Notes under the pieces: generated by a model
What the model was told of the DNA's origin: nothing
Databases searched by the model: none
The model's input: the letters and a program-made list of their open reading frames with translations, nothing else
Shown: positions 1-9,610 of the stretch, piece by piece
How the letters are laid out: every line of letters begins with the position of its first letter
Numbering within the stretch: the stretch's first letter is position 1
Position numbers and translations under genes: made by a program
Origin: an uncultured Pelagibacteraceae bacterium
GTDB lineage: Bacteria; Pseudomonadota; Alphaproteobacteria; Pelagibacterales; Pelagibacteraceae
NCBI GenBank assembly: GCA_902572925.1
Contig: CACGHT010000001.1
Coordinates: 1 to 64,000 of the forward strand
DNA: 64,000 nt
Reading direction: 5' to 3'

Positions 1-602
1 TTTATTAATGTTTCGTGAAAAAAATAGAGATTAGATGAGTCTGTATTAAATTCTGTGTTTTGAAATATTACATCATTAATCTTTAATTTTTTTAATGAAA
101 AAAAATTATTAAACGGGATATAAAACCTTACGTAGTTTGAATTACCTAAGATCTCATCATCAAATGTAATATCTAAATTTTTTGAATAAAAGAATGGTTG
201 AGGAAATAATCCATACTTAATTTTTTCATTAAATCTAATATCAATTTTAAATTTATCTGAAACTTGATTTGTTAAAATTTTCTTAATTTCATTCTTATTA
301 TAAAAGGCAGGTATAAAAAAATACGAAAAAAATAATATGACAATAATTGTAACTAATGCCCCAAATTTAGTATTTAATTGATATAAAGTTTTCTTGTTTT
401 GATTGAATTTTCTTAAATTTTTGAATTTATCAAAAAAACTTTCAATTTTATTATCTAAGCTAATTATTTTTTTTTTTATTGGTGTTTGTCTACTAGATTG
501 TGATTTAGATCTATTTAATTCGTTAAAAAAACTTCCTAAAATTTTATTTATCGGTAATAGTAATTTTTTTAATTTTTTTTTATAAAAACTTAAATTAAAC
601 AT
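1..602 (-). CDS. AsmA-like protein, 5' part (runs off left edge)
   Basis: An ATG at 602 opens a minus-strand frame without stops to the window edge, giving about 200 N-terminal residues. It has a basic, poorly conserved cytoplasmic head of about 95 residues, one hydrophobic segment near residues 97-115, then a region of the type that follows the signal anchor in AsmA-family proteins (a beta-strand pattern, a conserved-looking FPQPFF turn and LDITFDD). AsmA-like proteins are inner-membrane-anchored periplasmic proteins linked to outer-membrane lipid transport. The long cytoplasmic head is unusual for the family. The family call rests on topology and local resemblance only, because the C-terminal AsmA domain lies outside the window. 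It is divergent from uvrD with only 32 bp between start codons. Confidence 0.55.
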   Translation of the reverse strand, partial: MFNLSFYKKKLKKLLLPINKILGSFFNELNRSKSQSSRQTPIKKKIISLDNKIESFFDKFKNLRKFNQNKKTLYQLNTKFGALVTIIVILFFSYFFIPAFYNKNEIKKILTNQVSDKFKIDIRFNEKIKYGLFPQPFFYSKNLDITFDDEILGNSNYVRFYIPFNNFFSLKKLKINDVIFQNTEFNTDSSNLYFFHETLI

Positions 603-634
603 AAATTGTTGAGACTTATAATTAAATTATTCAA

Positions 635-2671
635 ATGGTAAACTCTGATTATCTTAAAAATTTAAATGATGCCCAAAAGAAGGCTGTATTATCACTTGAT
701 GGGCCATTATTGATTGTAGCTGGTGCTGGATCAGGTAAAACTAAGGTTTTGACAAGTAGAATTGCTCATATCATCAAAACTAAAAGTGCTTTTCCAAACC
801 AAATTCTTGCAGTCACATTTACAAATAAGGCTGCGAAAGAAATGCATAATAGAGTTAGTAAAATTTTGGGCTCCTCAGCAATAGGTCTGTCTTGGCTAGG
901 AACTTTTCATTCAATATGTGCAAAATTACTTAGAAAGCATGCCCCAGCAGTAAATCTAAATTCAAATTTTACAATTATTGATACTGATGATCAAATCAGA
1001 TTGATTAAGAATATTTGTAAAGCAGAAAATATTGATGTTAAACAACTAGCTCCTAGATATGTTATTGCAATTATTGATAAGTGGAAAAATAAAGGATTGT
1101 ATCCAAGTGAGGTAAAAATTAATTCGAAAGATATTTATGAAAAAAAGATCTTACCTGTTTATAAAATTTACCAACAAAAGTTGATTGAGTTGAATGCTTG
1201 TGATTTTGGAGATCTAATCTTGCATTCAGTTAAAATTTTAGAAAAAAATGAAGATATTAGAAACATCTATTCTAAAAATTTCAAATATATACTTGTTGAT
1301 GAATATCAAGATACAAATTTTATACAAAGTCGGTGGCTTAATTTGTTAGCAGAAAAAAATAAGAATATATGTTGTGTAGGAGATGATGATCAATCTATTT
1401 ATAGTTGGAGAGGAGCTGAAATTAAAAATTTTCTAGATTTTGATAAGATTTATGAAAATACAAGTATAATAAGACTAGAGGAAAATTATAGATCTTCAAA
1501 AAATATTTTATCTGTTGCTTCATCATTAATTTCTAACAATGAAAATAGGGTCGGTAAAACTTTAAAATCTACAATGGATGAGGGAGACTTAATAAAGTTA
1601 AATTGTTTTAAGAATGGAAAAGATGAAGCAATAGGAATTTCAGATGAAATAGAACAAGTCAAAAAGAAATACTCACTTAATAATGTTGCAATTTTAGTGA
1701 GAGCTATTTTTCAAACAAGAGAATTTGAGGAAAGATTTTTAAAAATTGGTTTGCCATATCGAATTTTAGGAGGAATTAAATTTTATGAAAGAGCTGAAAT
1801 TAAAGATTGTGTAGCCTATTTAAGATTGGTTAATCAAGAAAAAGATGATCTGGCTTTTGAAAGAATAGTAAATAATCCTAAAAGATCTGTTGGTGAAAGT
1901 ACAATTAAAACAATACACGAATTCTCAAAAAAAAATAAAATTAGTTTAGAGAGTTCATCAAGAAAAATGATAGAGAACAATTTAATAAAACCAAAAGCAA
2001 AAATAGGTTTAAATATATTTTTAGATTTAATTTCTAAATGGAGGAATGATTTAAAAATTAAAAAATTTAATCATGTAAAATTATTACAAATTCTTTTGGA
2101 CGAGTCTGGATATTCTGCAATGTTAAAAAATAAAAAAGATCTTGAAAATGAAAATCGTTTAGAAAACATCAAAGAATTATTGAGTGCTATGAAAGAGTTT
2201 GACAACTTAGAGAGTTTTTTAGATCATGTATCACTTGCAACATCTATTGATCAAGATTGGGAAGGTGAAAAAATCAATATGATGACTATGCATGCTGCCA
2301 AGGGATTAGAATTCGACGTCGTTTTTTTACCTGGTTGGGAGGAGGGACTATTTCCTCATCAAAAATCAATAGAGGAAAAAGGACACAATGGTTTAGAAGA
2401 GGAGAGAAGATTAGCTTATGTGGGAATTACGAGAGCTAAAAAAAATGCAATTATCTCGTTTTCAATGAATAGGTTTTATCAGGGTGACTGGATAGATAGT
2501 ATGGCATCAAGATTTATTGATGAACTTCCTGAAAATAATTTAGAAAAAAATTCATATTTTGATGAAAGTAAAGATACATTCGAAGAATTTGAATTTAATC
2601 AAGATTTTGAATTAGAAGATGATTCTAAAAGAAGTCCTGGTTGGATACGATATCAGAAAAGAATTAAATGA
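635..2671 (+). CDS. uvrD: UvrD/PcrA-type superfamily 1 DNA helicase
   Basis: 678-residue SF1A 3'-5' helicase that unwinds DNA in nucleotide excision and mismatch repair. All signature motifs are visible: Walker A GAGSGKT at residues 30-36, motif II VDEYQDTN, motif III GDDDQSIYSWRGA, motif V TMHAAKGLEFDVVFLPGWEEGLFP, and motif VI EERRLAYVGITRAKK. The C-terminal extension after motif VI is short and acidic, and I do not see the usual Tudor-like tail clearly. Length is slightly below E. coli UvrD (720). The stop overlaps the next ATG by 4 bases (ATGA), so it is translationally coupled to the aminopeptidase gene. UvrB and UvrC, its repair partners, are also encoded in this window. Confidence 0.93.
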   Translation: MVNSDYLKNLNDAQKKAVLSLDGPLLIVAGAGSGKTKVLTSRIAHIIKTKSAFPNQILAVTFTNKAAKEMHNRVSKILGSSAIGLSWLGTFHSICAKLLRKHAPAVNLNSNFTIIDTDDQIRLIKNICKAENIDVKQLAPRYVIAIIDKWKNKGLYPSEVKINSKDIYEKKILPVYKIYQQKLIELNACDFGDLILHSVKILEKNEDIRNIYSKNFKYILVDEYQDTNFIQSRWLNLLAEKNKNICCVGDDDQSIYSWRGAEIKNFLDFDKIYENTSIIRLEENYRSSKNILSVASSLISNNENRVGKTLKSTMDEGDLIKLNCFKNGKDEAIGISDEIEQVKKKYSLNNVAILVRAIFQTREFEERFLKIGLPYRILGGIKFYERAEIKDCVAYLRLVNQEKDDLAFERIVNNPKRSVGESTIKTIHEFSKKNKISLESSSRKMIENNLIKPKAKIGLNIFLDLISKWRNDLKIKKFNHVKLLQILLDESGYSAMLKNKKDLENENRLENIKELLSAMKEFDNLESFLDHVSLATSIDQDWEGEKINMMTMHAAKGLEFDVVFLPGWEEGLFPHQKSIEEKGHNGLEEERRLAYVGITRAKKNAIISFSMNRFYQGDWIDSMASRFIDELPENNLEKNSYFDESKDTFEEFEFNQDFELEDDSKRSPGWIRYQKRIK

Positions 2672-4365
2672 TAAAAAAAAGAATAGATAAACTCAGAAGT
2701 AAATTTATAAAATACAAAATTGATGGATATGTCGTTCCAAAAAATGATGAATTTTTCTCCGAATATTCTAATAAAGATAGGCTTAAATTTATCTCAAATT
2801 TCACAGGATCTGCAGGTTATGCAATAATTTTAAAAAATAGAAACTACCTTTTTGTTGATGGAAGATATACGATTCAGAGTAAAATCGAAAGTGGTAAGGA
2901 TTTTAAAATTTTAGATTATTCAAAAATTATCAATACAAGTGTTTTCAAAAATTTGAATTTAGGAATTGATCCTTCATTGTTTACCTCAAAACAAATTAAA
3001 AATTTTTTTTTAGAAAATAATAAAATTACTATTATTAAAGAAAATCTTGTTGACAAAATTTCAAGAATACAGATTAAAAAAAACCTCCCCTTTTACTCAA
3101 TCGATAAAAGCATAGCAGGTGAGAGTTATCATAATAAAGTTTCTAGGGTTTCATCTTTTCTAAAAAAAAATAAGTGTGATTATTTATTTATTACAGCACC
3201 AGAAAACATAGCATGGTTATTGAATATTAGAGGATACGATAGTCCCACAAGCCCAATACCAAATAGTAAACTTTTACTTACAAAAGAAAAACATGTTTAC
3301 TTAATAGTTGAAATAAATAAGACAAAAAAACTTTTGAATGAAAAAAAACTTAAAAAAAAACAAATAGTTGATCCAAGATATCTTTTAGATTTTTTTAATA
3401 AATTAAAAAAAGGAAAAATTTTAATAGATGAAAAAACATGCTCTTTATATTTAGAAAAAATAATTGAAAAAAAATTAAAGATAAAAAAAAAAGAAGATCC
3501 AATTTATATTTTTAAGTCTATAAAAAATGATATTGAAATCAAAAATATGATTAACACTCATGTTATAGATGGAGTTGCACTAACAAAATTTATTTACTGG
3601 ATTAAAAATTTAAAAAAATTGAATATAACGGAAGTTGATGCTCAAAATAAATTAGAAAAAATTAGAAGAATGAATCCAAAATATTTATTTCCAAGTTTTA
3701 ATACTATTGCAGGTAGTGGAAAAAATGGAGCAATAGTTCATTACAGGGCCACAAAAAATAATACAAAACTCTTAAAAAGAAATGAAATATTCCTATGTGA
3801 CTCTGGTGGTCAATATAAATTTGGCACAACAGATGTAACAAGAACTATCTGCTTTGGAAATCAAAATAAAAATATAAAAAATATTTTTACTAATGTTTTA
3901 AAAGGACATATTGCTGTTGCTCAAACTGATCTTAATAAAAAAAAAACTGGAAAACTCATTGACAAAGATGCAAGAAAATTTCTTAAAAAAGACCGCCTAG
4001 ATTATAATCATGGCACTGGACACGGTGTTGGTTTTTTTCTTAATGTTCATGAAGGACCTCAAGCTATCTCGAAGTCTAATTTAGTAAAAATTCAAAAAGG
4101 CATGATACTTAGTAATGAACCAGGTTACTATAAAAAAGATAAATTTGGAATTCGTATTGAGAACTTAGTATATGTAAAAAAAATTGGAAGAAAATTAAGT
4201 TTTGAAAATTTAACTTTAGCTCCAATAGAAAAAGAATTAATCAATTTTGATCTTTTAACAAAGCAAGAAAGAAACTATCTTTTTAATTATCATTTAAAAG
4301 TTTACTCGAAAATATCTCCATTTTTAAACAGAAATGAAAAAAAGTGGTTAGCGAGTTTTATTTAA
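2668..4365 (+). CDS. pepP: Xaa-Pro aminopeptidase (M24B family)
   Basis: 565-residue cytosolic metallopeptidase that removes an N-terminal residue preceding proline. It has the long three-domain architecture of eukaryotic-type APP1 enzymes, with two creatinase-like N-terminal domains and a C-terminal pita-bread catalytic domain. Dinuclear metal ligands are visible in order: Asp in CDSGG, Asp in TTDVTR, His in HGTGHGVG, Glu in SNEPGYY and Glu in GIRIEN. The start is fixed by the ATGA overlap with uvrD. The 3' end overlaps the convergent ligA stop by 8 bp. The family call is firm; substrate preference is inferred. Confidence 0.88.
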   Translation: MIKKRIDKLRSKFIKYKIDGYVVPKNDEFFSEYSNKDRLKFISNFTGSAGYAIILKNRNYLFVDGRYTIQSKIESGKDFKILDYSKIINTSVFKNLNLGIDPSLFTSKQIKNFFLENNKITIIKENLVDKISRIQIKKNLPFYSIDKSIAGESYHNKVSRVSSFLKKNKCDYLFITAPENIAWLLNIRGYDSPTSPIPNSKLLLTKEKHVYLIVEINKTKKLLNEKKLKKKQIVDPRYLLDFFNKLKKGKILIDEKTCSLYLEKIIEKKLKIKKKEDPIYIFKSIKNDIEIKNMINTHVIDGVALTKFIYWIKNLKKLNITEVDAQNKLEKIRRMNPKYLFPSFNTIAGSGKNGAIVHYRATKNNTKLLKRNEIFLCDSGGQYKFGTTDVTRTICFGNQNKNIKNIFTNVLKGHIAVAQTDLNKKKTGKLIDKDARKFLKKDRLDYNHGTGHGVGFFLNVHEGPQAISKSNLVKIQKGMILSNEPGYYKKDKFGIRIENLVYVKKIGRKLSFENLTLAPIEKELINFDLLTKQERNYLFNYHLKVYSKISPFLNRNEKKWLASFI

Positions 4366-6379
4366 GCATCTTTAACCAAGAAGACTGGTCTAAAATTTTT
4401 ACACCTAAGTTTTTTGCTGCATCGACTTTTCTATGGGTTGGTTTTTCACCAATGATAAGATAATCAAGTTTTTTCGTAACATTGCTAACTATTGATCCTG
4501 AATTTTGCTCTATTAAAGATTTTGCCTCAGAACGACTCATTTTCGAGAGTTTGCCTGTAAACATAAATGTTTTATTGTTTAATAGACCATCAACTCTGGG
4601 TGTTTCTGCGTCTTTTACTTCAAGCAATTCATCCAAATTCTTTAAAACTTTAAGATTTGTATGGTTTTTAAAAAAATTTTTAATTGAATTAATCTGAGTT
4701 TCACCTATTCCATCAATATTCATTAAATCATCGAAATTATTTTTTTTTGAGAGTGCTAAAAAATTTTTAAGTGATTTTATGTTCTTAGATATGATTTTAG
4801 CATTTTCTAAACCAATGTGCCTAATACCTAAAGCATAGACAAATTTTTCAAAAGAAATTTTTTTTCTTAAATTTATCGAATATTTTAAATTGGCAACTGA
4901 TTGTTTACCCCACCCATCCAAACTTTCAATTTTTTTGAAATTAAGTTTGAAAATATCTGATGGGAGTTTAATTAAATTCAAATTCCAAAAATTTTCAACT
5001 ATCTTTTTACCAAAACCCTCGATGTTAAAAGCTTCTTTTGAGACAAAATGTTTAATTTTTTCGATAGACATTTTTTCACACTCATATCCCTCACTAGAGC
5101 ATCTTCTCACTGCATCTTCTTTTTTAGTTGTAAAATTAAAATCTTTAATAGTTTTTGATCCACAAGATGGACATTTAAGAGGAAAATTAAATTTTTTTGA
5201 ATCTTTAGTCCTCATCTTTAGATCCACAGAAATTACATGAGGTATTACATCACCAGCTCTTTCAATTAAAACCGTATCATTCACCCTTATGTCTTTCCTA
5301 TTTATTTCTTCTTCATTATGTAAAGTTGCATTAGAAACAACTACTCCTCCAATATTTACAGGGTTGATTTTTGCCACAGGTGTTAATGCACCAGTTCTAC
5401 CAATTTGAATCTCAATATCTTTTATTTTTGAAATTCCACTATTAGCTGAAAATTTGTGAGCGATAGCCCATCTAGGAGCGTTAGCAACATTTCCTAACCT
5501 TTTTTGTAATTGAAAGTTGTTAACTTTATAAACTATCCCATCAATATCAAAATCAATATCACCTCTTTTTTTTTCGATTTCATGATAATTGGTCATTAAA
5601 TTTTCTATTTTTTCTAGAGTTTTATTTAAAGGATTAGTTTTAAAACCCCATTCCTTTAAATTTTTTAAAAATTCATTTTGTGATGAAGCTTTCAAACCTT
5701 TTTCATAACCAAACGTATAAGCAATAAATTTTAAAGGAATTTTTTTGGTTTCTTTAGGATCTTTTTGTCTTAAAGATCCAGAGGCCGCATTTCTTGGATT
5801 TGCAAACTTATCTTTTAATTTCTCAAAATCATTATTTTGGATAAATACTTCACCTCTTATATCAATTTCTTTTGGAAAATTTTTTGACTTTATATGATAT
5901 GGAATATCTTTAATAGTTTTCAAATTTTCAGTAATATCCTCTCCCTCTTTTCCATCACCTCTAGACAAACCGGTGATAAATTTTCCATTTTTGTAAATTA
6001 AAGATGCTGATATACCATCAATTTTAGGCTCAGCGCTGTATACTATATCAAAATTCTTGTCTTCATTTAAAAAATTTAAAATTTTTTTTTCAAAATTTAT
6101 CAAATCATTCTCATCAAAAGCATTGCCCAAAGAAAGCATTGGAACTGAATGTTTGACTTTTTTAAAAACTTTAGATGGTTTAAAACCTACTGAATTTGAT
6201 GGGGAATTAATATTATCCAAATATTTATATTTTTTTTCTAATTCAATTATTTCTGACTTTAATTTATCGAATACTTGGTCGTTAACTACAGGATTATTTA
6301 AATCGTAATAATGTTTATTATACTTTTGAAATAATTTTATCTTTTTTAAATATTTTTGATTAATTTTATCATCAGACAT
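4358..6379 (-). CDS. ligA: NAD-dependent DNA ligase
   Basis: 673 residues, close to E. coli LigA (671). It seals nicks using NAD+ in replication and repair. Domain Ia lies at the N-terminus; the adenylated lysine is in the EPKIDG motif (about residue 117); the nucleotidyltransferase/OB core follows; four cysteines (CPSC and CSSEGYEC) form the zinc finger; helix-hairpin-helix repeats (LDGWGKQS, IDGIGE) and a C-terminal BRCT domain end the protein. It is the last gene of the long minus-strand run and starts 2 bp after bamD. In many alphaproteobacteria recN sits between bamD and ligA; it is absent here. Confidence 0.97.
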   Translation of the reverse strand: MSDDKINQKYLKKIKLFQKYNKHYYDLNNPVVNDQVFDKLKSEIIELEKKYKYLDNINSPSNSVGFKPSKVFKKVKHSVPMLSLGNAFDENDLINFEKKILNFLNEDKNFDIVYSAEPKIDGISASLIYKNGKFITGLSRGDGKEGEDITENLKTIKDIPYHIKSKNFPKEIDIRGEVFIQNNDFEKLKDKFANPRNAASGSLRQKDPKETKKIPLKFIAYTFGYEKGLKASSQNEFLKNLKEWGFKTNPLNKTLEKIENLMTNYHEIEKKRGDIDFDIDGIVYKVNNFQLQKRLGNVANAPRWAIAHKFSANSGISKIKDIEIQIGRTGALTPVAKINPVNIGGVVVSNATLHNEEEINRKDIRVNDTVLIERAGDVIPHVISVDLKMRTKDSKKFNFPLKCPSCGSKTIKDFNFTTKKEDAVRRCSSEGYECEKMSIEKIKHFVSKEAFNIEGFGKKIVENFWNLNLIKLPSDIFKLNFKKIESLDGWGKQSVANLKYSINLRKKISFEKFVYALGIRHIGLENAKIISKNIKSLKNFLALSKKNNFDDLMNIDGIGETQINSIKNFFKNHTNLKVLKNLDELLEVKDAETPRVDGLLNNKTFMFTGKLSKMSRSEAKSLIEQNSGSIVSNVTKKLDYLIIGEKPTHRKVDAAKNLGVKILDQSSWLKMLK

Positions 6380-6381
6380 TT

Positions 6382-7215
6382 TTAGAAAAGATTTTTTATT
6401 TTGCTAAGAATTTTACTTTTCTCTTTTTCATTTTTTGGTAATGAAACCTCATATTTTTTATTAAAAATTTTGTAAGTTTCTTCATACCATTCTCCTGAAT
6501 TATAATTATAGCCCAATAGAGACGCGTATTTTAATGACTCCTCTTCCATACCTAATTTAAAATAAATCTCAACCAGTCTATGTATAGCTTCCTCTACATG
6601 AGCAGTCGTTTCATAATTTTCTAGTACATTTTTAAATCTATTTAATGCGGGTATCCACTTTTCTTTTTTTACATAATGTCTTCCTATATAAACCTCTTTT
6701 GCTGCCAATACATCGTTAATTAAATCTATTTTAAACCTTGCGTCATAGGCATAATCAGTTTCAGGGTATTGATTAATTATAAAATTAAGTTCTTTTTTAG
6801 ATAACAGTAAAGGAGCTAGGTCTTTTTTTTCTCCCTCTATTGTTTCATAATAACACATCGCCAAGAGGTAATGTGCATAAACTAAATTCTTATCTTTTGG
6901 GTAAGTATTGAAATATCTTTTAAGGTTATCAATTGCCAAAGAATAATAATCCTGCATATAATAGGAATACGATGCCATCAGAACAGACTTTGATGCCCAT
7001 TGTGATTGTGGGAATAATATTTCAGCCTCTAAAAATTTTTTACCTGCAGCAAAATAATCTCCAACTTCTAGTAAATTCATTCCCTCTTTATATGTAGAAA
7101 TCATCTCAACTTTTTGATTTGTTTCTTTGATAAGTGAAACATTTTCAGTTTCTTTACTGCATCCGTAAAAAATCAGTAATGAAAAATAAATTAAGAGTAT
7201 TTTATATTTGAACAT
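6382..7215 (-). CDS. bamD: Outer-membrane assembly lipoprotein BamD
   Basis: 277-residue periplasmic lipoprotein of the beta-barrel assembly (BAM) complex, which inserts outer-membrane proteins with BamA. A short hydrophobic signal ends in a lipobox, IFYGC, giving Cys19 as the lipidated residue. The body is a series of TPR-like helices (for example the YxxGxxLLEVGDYFAAGKKF stretch followed by FPQSQWA, and similar repeats), as in BamD/ComL. It lies 48 bp after lpxC and 2 bp before ligA, which is the usual alphaproteobacterial place for it. Confidence 0.88.
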   Translation of the reverse strand: MFKYKILLIYFSLLIFYGCSKETENVSLIKETNQKVEMISTYKEGMNLLEVGDYFAAGKKFLEAEILFPQSQWASKSVLMASYSYYMQDYYSLAIDNLKRYFNTYPKDKNLVYAHYLLAMCYYETIEGEKKDLAPLLLSKKELNFIINQYPETDYAYDARFKIDLINDVLAAKEVYIGRHYVKKEKWIPALNRFKNVLENYETTAHVEEAIHRLVEIYFKLGMEEESLKYASLLGYNYNSGEWYEETYKIFNKKYEVSLPKNEKEKSKILSKIKNLF

Positions 7216-7263
7216 TTCTTCAAGTATACATACTTAAAAAAAAATTATAAAGATGAATATTAA

Positions 7264-8184
7264 TTAAGCTATAGATCTTAATAAACTTCTATTTATTAAA
7301 GTGTGAGGAAGTGCTCTCTCTTGAATTTCAATAATAGAAAAATTGTCTTTATTTTCAAACACCTTTTTTAATAAACTGTTTGTAAGATGATGGCCCCCCT
7401 CTGAACAATTGACACTTGCTATCATTCTGTACCCACTAGTAAAAAGATCTCCAATACAATCAAGAATTTTATGATTAACAAATTCTTTTGAATTCCTAAG
7501 GCCATTTGGATTTAGTATTTCTTCGCCTTTGACTACAATAGCATTTTCTAAACTTCCTCCTTTAGCTAATCCATTTTTTTTGATTATTTCAATATCTTCG
7601 TATAGACAAAATGTTCGTGAATTAAAAATTTCTGTAAGATCATCTTCATATACATTAACTTTATTTCTTTGATTGCCAATTATCATGTTTTGATATTTTA
7701 ACTGAAAATCAATATCTAAACTTAACTTTGAGGGTTCGATGGAAATAAATTTATTTCCATTTTTAAATTCAATTTTTTTATTTATCTTAATAATTTTGAT
7801 TGGTTTATTTGAAGACTCCAAACCTACAGATAATATTTTTTCAATAAATAATTTAGCCGATCCATCTAATATTGGCACCTCATCATTATCAATCTCAATT
7901 AATACATTATCTATTCCAATTCCAAATAAAGCACCCATCAAGTGTTCAATGGTTGATACTTTAATACCAGAGCTATTACTAATAGTGGTATTTAAAGACG
8001 TATTGCTCACATTCATAAAATTTGGATAAATATAATTATTTCCTTTAAGATCTGTTCTCTTAAATACAATTCCTGTGTCAGGATCTGATGGTTTAAGACA
8101 AATGTTTACTTGTTTGCCGTTATGAAGGCCAACACCGTTGAACAAAACGTTTTTCTTGATTGTTTTTTGATTTAATAGTGACAC
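7264..8184 (-). CDS. lpxC: UDP-3-O-acyl-N-acetylglucosamine deacetylase
   Basis: 306-residue zinc deacetylase, the committed step of lipid A synthesis in the cytosol. Zinc ligands of the family are visible: His81 in STIEHL, and His237 and Asp241 in HKILD. The catalytic C-terminal histidine is in EGGHHLTN (264-265). Length matches the family (about 300). In typical alphaproteobacteria lpxC follows ftsZ; here it follows the short ftsA-like gene after a 63-bp gap, because ftsZ has been relocated. Its presence implies a lipid A-bearing outer membrane. Confidence 0.96.
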   Translation of the reverse strand: MSLLNQKTIKKNVLFNGVGLHNGKQVNICLKPSDPDTGIVFKRTDLKGNNYIYPNFMNVSNTSLNTTISNSSGIKVSTIEHLMGALFGIGIDNVLIEIDNDEVPILDGSAKLFIEKILSVGLESSNKPIKIIKINKKIEFKNGNKFISIEPSKLSLDIDFQLKYQNMIIGNQRNKVNVYEDDLTEIFNSRTFCLYEDIEIIKKNGLAKGGSLENAIVVKGEEILNPNGLRNSKEFVNHKILDCIGDLFTSGYRMIASVNCSEGGHHLTNSLLKKVFENKDNFSIIEIQERALPHTLINRSLLRSIA

Positions 8185-8247
8185 ACGAAGCTTTTAATCC
8201 ACTTAGACATAAGATTAAAAACAACAAATATTACGAGAAAATACCAA

Positions 8248-8946
8248 TTATTTAAAAAAATTAAAAAATTTCTCAAAAAAGCCTTGATTTTTTGACATTT
8301 TATTAATGAAAGTTACATCATTTTCATTCATACCACTTAAAACATTTGAAGCAATTTCAAAAATATTTTTATTTTTAAATTCTTTATGATTTTTCAAATA
8401 ATCATAACTTAAAGTTTTTTCGACAGAAATTTGATATTTACTTAAAATTTTTCTTAAATTTTTTGTAATTTTATTCGACATGCAAATAAAGCTTAGATCA
8501 ATAGAAAAATTTTTGCATCTTTTCTTATCCGGAAGAAGTTCATAAATTTCATCATCAATACAAAACTGATCAACTTTCATATGTAAAATATCTAGACTTC
8601 TTAATGTTTGTTCACAGCAGTTCATAGCCTCTAACAATAAATTATTTACAGTTTCCGAATTTAATAAAATATTATCTGTTTTATTTTTTATTGAAAAATT
8701 AATAGAATGTACATCAGTATGATCAATAATCAAATAAATGTTCTTAATAAAATTATTAAATTTTTTTTCAATCTTAAATACTTTTGAATCTAAAAATCTT
8801 ATTAAATTTGGAAACTCAATATTGTTTATTTCATTTGTTAGTATCTCTTCTTTTAAAATAATATCATTCTTTGAGTCAATTATGGCAATTATATATTTTT
8901 TTAAGCTGACAAAAAGGAATATCTTACTATTTGAATTATCTAGCAT
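8248..8946 (-). CDS. Short FtsA-like cell-division protein
   Basis: 232 residues, about half of a normal FtsA (about 420), in the exact ftsA position after ftsQ. By eye, residues 95-183 follow the FtsA 1C (SHS2) pattern: a helix like VNNLLLEAMN, an ILHMKVDQFCIDD strand, LSFICMSNKITKNLRKIL, then QISVEKTLS. The N-terminal strand-turn-strand (8-25) takes the place of the 1A phosphate loop but has no DxGT-type motif. Subdomains 2A and 2B, which complete the ATP pocket and bind FtsZ, appear missing. The protein ends in GFFEKFFNFFK, a likely amphipathic membrane-targeting helix like the one at the FtsA C-terminus. The start overlaps ftsQ by 11 bp. Position and pattern support FtsA ancestry; function is inferred. 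Confidence 0.6.
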   Translation of the reverse strand: MLDNSNSKIFLFVSLKKYIIAIIDSKNDIILKEEILTNEINNIEFPNLIRFLDSKVFKIEKKFNNFIKNIYLIIDHTDVHSINFSIKNKTDNILLNSETVNNLLLEAMNCCEQTLRSLDILHMKVDQFCIDDEIYELLPDKKRCKNFSIDLSFICMSNKITKNLRKILSKYQISVEKTLSYDYLKNHKEFKNKNIFEIASNVLSGMNENDVTFINKMSKNQGFFEKFFNFFK

Positions 8947-9610
8947 TCAATATAATTTGACTCTTTTGACGAAAGTCGACAATTAAATTATCTTTAAATT
9001 TTCCATCATTTGATAAACGAACAAATAAATCGAGATTTTTTTTTACGTCATTCTTTGGTAATTTTATTATATAACCTTTACTAGTTTCAATATCCCATCT
9101 TTCTGATTTGTAAAAATAAAGGTTTATAATTTCATTAAATTTGAAATTAGACATATCAATATATTTTTTAAATTTTAAAAATTCTTCAACATTTAAGTTT
9201 CCAAAAACATATGGTAGTTTTGAAAAGAATTCATTTTTTTTAATCAATTTTCCATTAGAACCAATGTAATAATCGAGACCATCTTTTTTTGTGATAGCTA
9301 GAAATTCAGTTTTTTTTATATCTACTTTTAATGTGGAGGGATATTTTTTAAATATGCTTAATTCTTCAATTGTATTAACTTTGATAATATCTTGTTGTAT
9401 TTTTGTTTGATTAATAAAAAAGATATTTTTTAAATTTAATTTCTCAATAATCCTTTTAATTTCATTGCTTTCATTAAAATTAAGTCCTGTAATTTCTATT
9501 GTAGTTATTTTAGGAATTTTTAAATTAATAATTGAGTTATTATTAATAGAAACAAGTAAAAAAAATAAAAATAAGTAAATTGAAATTTTTCTACTTATTA
9601 ATTGATGCAT
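8936..9610 (-). CDS. ftsQ: Cell division protein FtsQ
   Basis: 224-residue single-pass divisome protein. A transmembrane segment lies near residues 8-25, followed directly by a POTRA-type domain (ITTIEITGLNFNESNEIKRI onward) and a beta domain containing YYIGSNGKLIKK, the pattern of FtsQ. It is shorter than most alphaproteobacterial FtsQ and almost lacks the cytoplasmic N-terminal tail. It bridges FtsL/FtsB to the septal synthase. It overlaps ddl upstream by 20 bp and the ftsA-like gene downstream by 11 bp. Order ddl-ftsQ-ftsA supports the call. Confidence 0.82.
   Translation of the reverse strand: MHQLISRKISIYLFLFFLLVSINNNSIINLKIPKITTIEITGLNFNESNEIKRIIEKLNLKNIFFINQTKIQQDIIKVNTIEELSIFKKYPSTLKVDIKKTEFLAITKKDGLDYYIGSNGKLIKKNEFFSKLPYVFGNLNVEEFLKFKKYIDMSNFKFNEIINLYFYKSERWDIETSKGYIIKLPKNDVKKNLDLFVRLSNDGKFKDNLIVDFRQKSQIILNAR

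Noticed and set aside
403-585. Plus-strand 60-residue hydrophobic open frame
   Set aside because: It is antisense to the AsmA-like gene, whose frame is open throughout with a better protein pattern.
8185-8247. Possible frameshifted remainder of ftsA after the short gene
   Set aside because: Only 63 bp separate it from lpxC, far too little for the missing 2A/2B domains (about 200 residues), and no FtsA motif is seen in any frame there.
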